A stretch of DNA of 64,000 nt, from NCBI RefSeq assembly GCF_000204055.1, contig NW_006768780.1, positions 1,428,622-1,492,621 on the forward strand, in the 5' to 3' direction. Under the pieces are notes generated by a model. It was not told the DNA's origin and made no database searches. It saw only the letters and a program-made list of their open reading frames with translations. This document shows positions 57,001 to 64,000 of this stretch, one piece after another. A program made the translations under genes and the position numbers. How positions within the stretch are numbered: the stretch's first letter is position 1; each line of letters begins with the position of its first letter. This DNA comes from Melampsora larici-populina 98AG31 (taxonomy: Eukaryota; Basidiomycota; Pucciniomycetes; Pucciniales; Melampsoraceae).

Positions 57001-57502
57001 GAGGGGAGACTGTAAGACCTATGGTCATTACATATACTTAACTCAACAACATCTAATTATTAACACTTAGACTTAAAAGTACTCTTTATATATATCTTTT
57101 GTTTTCAAACTCTATGCTTGGTTCCTTAGCGATTTGGGACTGACTTCCATACCCTTATCCTTTGGAACCAGGTAAGCATATATTCATTTCATTTCTATTC
57201 ATTTCTTATTCTATGGCTTGTATATTGTTAGAGCGATTTGGGACTGACTTCCATACCCTTATCCTTTGGAACCAGGTAAGCGTATATTCATTTCATTTCT
57301 ATTCATTTCTTATTCTATGGCTTGTATATTGTTAGAGCGATTTGGGACTGACTTCCATACCCTTATCCTTTGGAACCAGTCTTTGTACTGAGTTTTGATA
57401 GATTTGTAATTAAAAGTCTCACAGGTTCTAGAAACCTGTCCCGCTGTGTGTTCCACAGCGTCCTCCTTGTGTGAATCTAGTGAAGGGTTAACAACCCTTA
57501 CA
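57001..57502 (+). repeat. Polypurine tract and 3' LTR of the Ty3 element
   Basis: GAGGGGAGAC (57001-57010) precedes TGTAAGACCTATGG, and the block ends AACCCTTACA at 57502. The ends TGTAAG/CTTACA are inverted, as expected of an LTR (492 bp). With no second LTR in view, the right end rests on these bases. Confidence 0.65.
57128..57380 (+). repeat. 104-bp tandem repeat inside the LTR, 2.4 copies
   Basis: Units start AGCGATTTGGGACTGAC at 57128, 57232 and 57336 (the last partial). Each full unit contains GGAACCAG|GTAAGC, a good splice-donor context, and an AT-rich TTCATTTC block. Copies 1 and 2 are nearly identical, so the expansion is recent. Confidence 0.85.
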
Positions 57503-57883
57503 GAAATCTACTCAATTCTGCTGTGTAATTTTTCTCAACCTTTGGGGTTTTGCAAACCAAGCGGGTTAATTTAATGTGGTGCTGTAAAATTCATTCTGCT
57601 CTTGCAAAACACAATTTCTCCTGGTGTTGACTCTCTTTAAGTGAAAAGCTTTTTGGGACCCTCAAGGAAGTTGACCAGAAATGAAAATCTAAAATGCAAT
57701 GGGTGGTACAAGCCACAAAAGAAAGGAATCACCCAATTGATCTCAATTCTACATCAATCAATCAATTCTGCACAAGCTCTCAATTCTTGACATTCTTGTC
57801 AAATTGAACTACATCTGCAATTGTGAGGCTCTTACAGATCTGCAAGTAAAAATACCACATGGGCCTTGGATTGTTGATGTCAG

Positions 57884-59080
57884 CTAAGGCTTGGCATATA
57901 ATTCCACAGCTAAGTCACAATTGTAGCAGACTTTCAAAAGTGTACATACCAGGATCTCACAGGGCAAATAATCTGCCTTTTGCTGCCCAAATCTGTCACA
58001 CCAGTTTACTTGTGACAAAATAACTATCAGATAGCCTACTAGGTCATTGGATGGCTGGCAATGGATGTTTTGAACAATGATTGGAGAGGGGTTGTTTGAC
58101 ACAACTTTGATGTTATTGTCTTTTAAGACCTTGTTGAGGCTCTTGATGAGCTTGGGATGGTTTGTCCCTTGCCCACAATCATATCAGGGTTCATTTGATT
58201 GAGGGTGAGGGATGTGTCTGTCTTTGGACCAGCGCTCTGTTGTTGTTGAGCTTGGGGGCTCAAATGATTTTGTTTAGGTGGTTGTGGTCCGCCTGGCGCA
58301 TGTTTCAAGGCAGCTAGAGCATAAGAGCTTTTTGCTTGGCCCTGGCGCGTCTGTTGTGGGGGTTGTTTTTTGTTGGGATTGGTCTGGTGCAACCACAGCG
58401 ACTAACTTTGCCACTTGAGCTGCTAGCGTCTCAAAACGCTCTGACCATGCTTTGTTCCGGAACTCAAACTGAGCATTTGTCGCGAAGCACGAAGGGATTG
58501 GTGTAGGAGCAGTTTGCCAACTGGGGTCAAATACATCCCGTTGAGCCTCCATGACATTGACACTGGCCTGCTCTTGAATCAGACTAACCAGCACTAGGAT
58601 ATCTGCTGCTGATTCTACGTTGACAATGACCGACTTGGTCCGCTTTGTTTTGGGAACCAATATAGCTTTTGATATGTCGAGAAGGCGTTGGAACAGGACT
58701 CCGAGAGGTTTGGCTATGGCGCCAGAGCCTCCTGGGAAAAGTTGCGCGATGCGAACAGTTTGGGGCGTGCCAGTGATATCTTTGGCTTCCCTGAGGGGGC
58801 TTGGTGAAGGAGCCCGTTGTCGATGACGTTTTCTCAAACCTTCCAGCAGAGCCGGGGTCCTCAAGACAGGTCCTGTGAGGGCTTGGGGGGTGAGAGTCAC
58901 CTTTTCAAGCGCGATCGAGCTTGGTTGTCGCGTTTTTGGTGTCGATTAAACCATTTGACCCGTCAGATCTGACGCGATTGACGCGTCCACTACGTCGTCG
59001 ATCATCGACTGGTCGTCCCAAGCCGTGGAGTCGTCCTGATAATAGGGATCAGGGGGTCCTGCGTCCATTTGGACACGCGA
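57884..59080 (-). pseudogene. LINE ORF1 (Gag-like) remnant
   Basis: Minus-strand text runs MDAGPPDPYYQDDSTAWDD near 59070, then TLTPQALTGPVLRTPALLEGL, DPSWQTAPTPIP and FEFRNKAWSERFETLAAQ. After a frameshift near 58390 it continues NKKQPPQQTRQGQAKSSYALA, a basic Gln/Pro-rich linker and SSYALAALKHAPGGPQPP. It ends with SPIIVQNIHCQPSNDL. This resembles ORF1 of rust Tad-type LINEs, the RNA-binding partner of the RT protein. The RT part is absent here. It may belong to the same family as the RT/RNase H remnant at 38390-40225. Confidence 0.5.
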
Positions 59081-59718
59081 TGACACCGGAAAGATTGAGT
59101 CAAATGAGAGAGAAGAGTGAAAGATGGAATCGCATAGATTGAAAAGTTGTGAAGGAGAATGGGTTGGATGACCACTTGCGCAGTCACGGAGGTGGTCACG
59201 TGACAAATTACGAAAATTTGGTTCGAGCCAGTCCTTTTCATCTCATCTGATCAGGCTTCCAGCTTCACAAAATTCCATTGCTTAGACAACACCCCCTCGG
59301 ACCGTAGGCTTCTGTGGTGGTGCTGCTTTTTCAACGATTTTCTTTCAAAGTTTGCCAACTTTCATCCAGGATTTGGTTATAAACCAAGTAAGATCCAGTC
59401 ATACATTTTCTGATTCATTTCATGAAATGCATATAATCAAGAGCTCCAAGACCTTTACAAGTGAATTGCAAATGGCCGAGCCTGGTAGGATCTGCGAGGC
59501 TGAGGACCCCTCTAAAAAAATTTACCAACCTATCCCCTGTGATCATCCTGACAAATCCTCAGGATGAACACACTACCGTCTATCAAGCTTGAAAAGGGGT
59601 TCAAAAGTGTGCTCATTTTATCTAATAAGCTCTCCTATGAACTTACACATATATATCCCCTCATCACCAACATCATATCCCCGAGTAAGTTCTTTCTTTC
59701 TGGAGTGGAATCTAATCA
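59081..59718. other. Upstream region of the lipase gene
   Basis: No gene recognised. It includes the leader of the lipase gene; no clear TATA-like element stands out from the AT-rich background. Confidence 0.4.
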
Positions 59719-62261
59719 ATGTTATCTCAAAAGATCATTCTGACTGGTTTGGTTTTATGGTTCATCGGGTCGTTCAGATCTGAGTTCAAAGAGTATGAGC
59801 CTTCATCTTCTTGATCACTTCTTCACAAAACCAATGACTAACGAGTTTCAATATTACTTTTTTTGAAAGTGGTCTTCAACATATATGTTATCGAACTTCA
59901 GTGCCTCTAGTGAACTCCAAAGCTGAGTCAAAAGAGTTCAGATCACCTAATTATTTACAAGGATTACTAAATGGAGTTCCATACTACGATCCTTGTGGAT
60001 CTCCTGATGGACCAATCCCTTCTTCAAAACCAAATGACGCACCTTTTGTCAGTACATAATCGTATCTTTAACTTCTTTTTTTGTATCACAGAATTTATGA
60101 TTCATTGAAATATATTTTAGTCACAAGGAGAAAATTCATATCAACGTGCCATACATTGTCCACTTGGAATTCAAAACTTAACAACAGGTAAACTTCACTC
60201 TATTTTTCCATTCCAAGTTTGTAGATCAACTCACTGAACCGGGCGGGGAGGGTTCTTAGGAATCGTTTTGATGATTCCTTGTACAAGTAAGTGATCAATG
60301 TGTTTCTTTCAAATTATAATGACAGCCATGAACTTTAATATCTCTTTGGATTCCTTTTTTATTTAGGTTGTAATCCAGCAGAAGTCTTTCCAAAGGTAAA
60401 ATGAACAAGATCCTTGAACTTAACTCACACATCTTCAAGCTCGAACGGTTCTATGGTTTTGTTTTGTTTTGTCAGACTTCATTTCTTACAGATTTACCAA
60501 AAGCAGGTTTCGACATCTGTTGGATAAACTTACCATGTACGTAGATTCGCTCACCTCTTAGTATAAGCTTCACATTTTTTTTCTCCTTCTAGCTGATCAT
60601 CATTCGATATATGTAATTCAGTTCACGGTTTAGGAGACATGCAACTTTCAGGGGAGTTTGTGGCTTACGCTGTCAATCACCTTGCCAACTTGTCAGTCAC
60701 TGCAAAAATCAATATCGTGACTTATAGTCAAGGTGGCTCAAATGTTTGTAGAGATTTTATCTTGTTTAAGTTTTCATCAAACTTATCATCAATCTTACTG
60801 ACATTTGAAATCTTGTATAGGCTCAGTGGGCTATCAGTGAGTGATTCGCTACGAAACCTCTCTCTTATCGAATCCTAATCTTCCAAACTTGTTTGGTTTT
60901 AGCTTTCTGGCCATCTATCCGAACCCGAATCATCAATCTCATCACAATATCTGCACCACATAAAGGAACCTTCTTAACAGATTTATTTTGTAAACCTTTG
61001 AAATTGATGGGTGGATGTTTACCTTCTGTCTTACAGATGAGTCAAGTGAGTCTCTAAGACTATGATCTAAAGAAACCAAAACACACCACAAGATCCTCAT
61101 TCATATAAATTAAATCATACTTGAATTTCGTCTACAGAGATCTAACTACATGAGTGCAGTGTATAAGAGATCTATTGAAGATGGTGAACCAGAAGCTTTA
61201 GTTCCTACGACTTCGATTTATACTTTTTATGATGAATTAGTCTTACCTCAAGTCTCGAATCCAAACGTAAGCTTCTATAATCTAGATGATCAAGATCTCA
61301 AACATCTATAAAGTAATCGAGATCTAAGATTTTTAATATCTATGAAATACCTATCTTAGGGAGTCTCTTATTTATCTGGAGCTTCTAATATCGCTATACA
61401 AGAAGTATGCGGTCAAACTCATATCATAAATCACTTGTAAGGTTTCTTAATAATTTATTGCAAACAACTCATTAAGGCTTCTTGTAATGATTGATTGATT
61501 TTTTCGAAACTTCAAGTGGTATAATTTCGGATATGGCTACTTATGGTTTAGTTTATGATGCTTTGATTCATGGTCGACCTACCAGTCTAGAAACCTTTGA
61601 TCGTAAGAGAAAATGAGTTACCAACCCATATATCATCATCATCAATTGACTAACCAAGACTGTATTCATATTATCCTCCTCAAGGAAAGTACTGTGATGG
61701 ACATTGTACGTTGAAGCTTTCTACATCTGTTGATCATCATATCGCGAATTTCTGAGGAAATATGATCCTTATGATGAAATTAGATAAGATCCTTTGGAAG
61801 TTAATCGTCGGGATCCCACTAAACCTTCAATTAACCTGGAGAACCTTGGTTGGTAACCCAATAGATCGTCTGAATAGAATGAAAAATTTAATAACCTTTT
61901 CAGTTAGTCAAGCCGTCTTAAAAAACCCCCACTCCCACCCCGATTTCAAAAAATAAATAAAATAATGTAAGAATTGCAAATTATAACTAACATTTGATTT
62001 TTAGAACTTACCTAATGAACCACTTTTGATGGTAAGTTTTTCTTGATCTATCTCTAGTACTTATCATCACTTCTACTTCATCTCTTTGATCAATTTCTTT
62101 ATACCTTTTAGCCGTATGTATGTGAAAAAGGTCATGCACCTCAAACTCATTGTAGCACTACAGGGTTTTGTAAAAAAAATCAATTTCTTCAGTCTACTAT
62201 AGAACATTCAGGAAACAAGATGAACAACACACCTATGACATACATAGACATTGCACAATGA
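59719..62261 (+). CDS. Secreted CAL-B-type lipase
   Basis: The start ATG at 59719 begins a signal peptide (MLSQKIILTGLVLWFIGSF). Exons that join in phase: 59719-59792, 59870-60051, 60128-60187, 60260-60286, 60367-60395, 60476-60536, 60622-60743, 60821-60836, 60903-61045, 61138-61266, 61360-61436 and 61517-61602. Later exons include 62005-62031 (NLPNEPLLM) and one from about 62113 (PYVCEKGH) to TGA at 62261. The catalytic set is Ser180 in TYSQGG, Asp270 in YDELVLPQVS and His306 in HIINH; the spacing is close to Candida antarctica lipase B (SWSQGG-type, DEIVQPQVS, VIDH). AQWAI, FWPSIRTRI and PHKGTFL also match. It should hydrolyse esters outside the cell. The joins between about 61602 and 62005 are uncertain. 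At least 14 exons is unusually many for this family. Confidence 0.9.
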
Positions 62262-63017
62262 TCAAATGATTTTATTTTGTTCAATTGGATTGAAAAAGGT
62301 TCTCGAGTAGACTACAGGAGAATTTTGTACTACAAGAATGGTCAACTTTTGGATTTTTGTTTTGATTCACTTGAAAAATCTTCACCATGAAATTCATTGT
62401 AATATCAGAGTTAATGTGAATGAAAAATGTGTAAAAATTTAAAGGTTTGAAGAATAGCGCTCCCCATGTGTTTTTGAAATGGAAATGAACAATCCAGGCT
62501 GATCTCCAGCAAATATGTCTACAACAGTTATGTTCAGGCTGAATCAACAAAACCCAAACATTCAATGAATTCACAATCCTCAAGAACAAAACATCATAAG
62601 CTCAAACCAATTTCCAAGAGACACTTTTCCCAACACACAAACATTCTGACTCATAATGAATGAATCAAAACCAATTGATTTCAATTTGTTCGATTCTTTG
62701 AGTGTTTTTTCTCTCATCTCAACCATTTAATGAAGAACAATCAAATCAAATCAAATGTAAATCATTTTTGTTTATATATAAATATATATGTATGTAGATC
62801 AATCAAACCAGATACAAATCTCAATCATAAATCTATATAAAAACCTTTCTTTAATCATGTTTTTTTCTAAAAAGATTTCATTGTAAGAAAAAAACACAAA
62901 AAGATCTTCAAGGAATTTGTAGCAACAAAACCACCATCTCTACATAAGAATCTTCTTGAGGTTTCCAAATTTGATATCTTTCTTGAGACTTGTTCAAGTT
63001 TGTCTTCCTCTTTAACT
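62262..63017. other. Intergenic stretch between convergent genes
   Basis: AT-rich spacer between the lipase stop and the eIF2-beta stop, with TATATAAATATATATG near 62776. No other gene is supported. Confidence 0.5.
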
Positions 63018-64000
63018 TTAACCAGTCCTTTGAGCTTTTCGTTTTCCAATTTGAGCCGAAAATCCAGTTTTGATAGCCGAAACTGATCTTTTAGAACCAC
63101 ATGATTCACATGTAACGAAATACAATCGATTATCTTTCTCAAGTAAAGTATCCGGTGATTTGCAAGTTTTACAAGTCACATATTCAACTAAGAAACCCAA
63201 ATCAGCCAAAAAGGGAAAACGAAAAGGAAAAAAGAAAAAAAAAACACGCCTGATCAACATTCCTTCCAAAAATCAAATCATAGATTCAAACACATACCAA
63301 TATATCTTCTTAAAACAGCTTCGATTTGTTTTTGTTGAAATCTACCTTTGATCACTAAATTCCCACTACCATCAACTGATCCAGATGTACCTAATTCAGC
63401 AAACAAGAACTGAATCACATGTTCCGGTTGTCGATGCATCTTTTTACAGATCTCAGCTACATTGGCCCAAATCGATCGTTTGTTACCTTCTCGATGTACC
63501 GAAGGTGGTGCAAGTGTATATCGTTTCTTAACACCTCCTCCAGATAAAGATGGATGTGAAAGGTATAATGCTTGATAGAATCGACCGAGTAACTTTTGGA
63601 GTGTAGGGGAGTTTTACAATTTGATGAGCTCATGGTTTGGGATTTGTAAGAAGTGGCAGATTAGATTCCTAAAGACTTACTTCATCATAAGTATAATCAC
63701 GATCAGGTTCTTTTAACCAAGCTTTCTTTTCAGCAGCAAGTTGAGTTTTAGTCTTGGTACCTAACCCTTGATCGTTTTCTTCAAATAATCCATCACCACC
63801 TTCTTCTCCTTCTAAATCTTCATCTCCTTCTCCTGTCATAGTCATCCCACTAGTTTTACCACTCAAAGGTGTCGCATTTTCTACTTCTGCTAATTCTCTT
63901 TCAAACGCTTCTAAATCAAAAGCTTTCTTTTTATTCTTCTTTTTCTTCTTCAAATCTAAACAAACCCCCCCCAAAAAAAAACAAAAAAAAGTGAAAAGAT
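63018..64000 (-). CDS. SUI3: Translation initiation factor eIF2 subunit beta (3' part)
   Basis: Three exons lie in the window: about 63955-63681, 63592-63298 and 63187-63018; the first exon or exons continue beyond 64000. The first visible exon has a lysine block ([11 protein letters not shown]), typical of the K-boxes that bind eIF5 and eIF2B, and ends in PDRDYTYDE. The second carries [21 protein letters not shown] and [18 protein letters not shown]. The last has the C2C2 zinc ribbon: [10 protein letters not shown] and [19 protein letters not shown], ending QRTG-stop. eIF2-beta is part of the ternary complex that brings Met-tRNA to the ribosome. No damage is seen. The acceptor tttag at 63956 sets the exon start; the Met just upstream in the frame is intronic. 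Confidence 0.93.

Larger units (their letters stand above)
44717..57502 (+). mobile_element. Ty3-type LTR retrotransposon split by a KDZ element
   Basis: Gag-protease-RT-RNase H-integrase order defines Ty3/gypsy. The left part is 44952-47600 and the right part 54382-56602; a 6.8-kb DNA transposon lies between. A CT-rich tract (56827-56915), a purine tract ending GAGGGGAGAC and the 3' LTR at 57011 follow. No matching 5' LTR is found upstream of Gag, so the left boundary given here is approximate and the element is truncated or rearranged at its 5' end. Confidence 0.85.

Noticed and set aside
62776..62800. TATA-like run as a promoter
   Set aside because: It lies between two convergent genes, so no start of transcription is expected there; it is likely AT-rich spacer.
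1..64000. CRISPR arrays, bacterial operons, rRNA or tRNA genes
   Set aside because: Repeats seen are tandem or inverted transposon repeats; genes have spliceosomal introns; I found no cloverleaf or rRNA-like sequence by eye.

Overview
The window is nuclear DNA of a basidiomycete, most likely a rust fungus (Pucciniales). The evidence is intron-dense genes with short GT-AG introns, fungal versions of ARPC2, eIF2-beta and a CAL-B-type lipase, and a heavy load of nested transposons of types common in rusts (hAT, CACTA, KDZ, Ngaro/DIRS, Ty3, LINE). The species call is inference; no marker gene fixes it.

Layout. 1-4.1 kb: end of an LTR element with a Gag zinc knuckle, cut by a dead hAT element (705-4095) that itself carries a MITE. 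4.3-9.4 kb: a CACTA-type element (4290-9399) carrying a decayed copy of the host COP9-signalosome gene CSN2, which was then hit by a second foldback element. 9.4-16.3 kb: a second, minus-strand hAT gene whose body is duplicated as a 1,028-bp inverted repeat around its first exon, plus two more foldback elements. 16.6-25.1 kb: a well preserved tyrosine-recombinase retrotransposon (Ngaro/DIRS type) with A1 / B1-A2-B2 split repeats, Gag, RT-RNase H and recombinase. 26.9-31.9 kb: two tandem minus-strand genes for an unrecognised seven-helix membrane protein. 33.5-35.4 kb: a six-exon gene for a possible secreted coiled-coil protein. 36.6-38.2 kb: ARPC2. 38.4-40.2 kb: a 5'-truncated LINE. 40.2-44.7 kb: no recognised gene, several tandem repeats. 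44.7-57.5 kb: a Ty3 retrotransposon split inside its RT domain by a 6.8-kb KDZ-type DNA transposon (47601-54381). 57.9-59.1 kb: LINE ORF1 remnant. 59.7-62.3 kb: CAL-B-like lipase. 63.0 kb to the end: 3' part of eIF2-beta.

Reading the layers together: only ARPC2, the lipase, eIF2-beta, the coiled-coil protein and the seven-helix pair look like host genes. Target-site duplications date most insertions relative to each other: MITE after hAT; foldback after CSN2 capture; MITE after the inverted duplication; KDZ after Ty3. All eight in-frame nonsense codons I could place inside otherwise readable dead genes are TGA, and six are preceded by T, as expected from C-to-T change at TCG sites. Coordinates of exon ends were worked out by hand and may be off by one or two bases.
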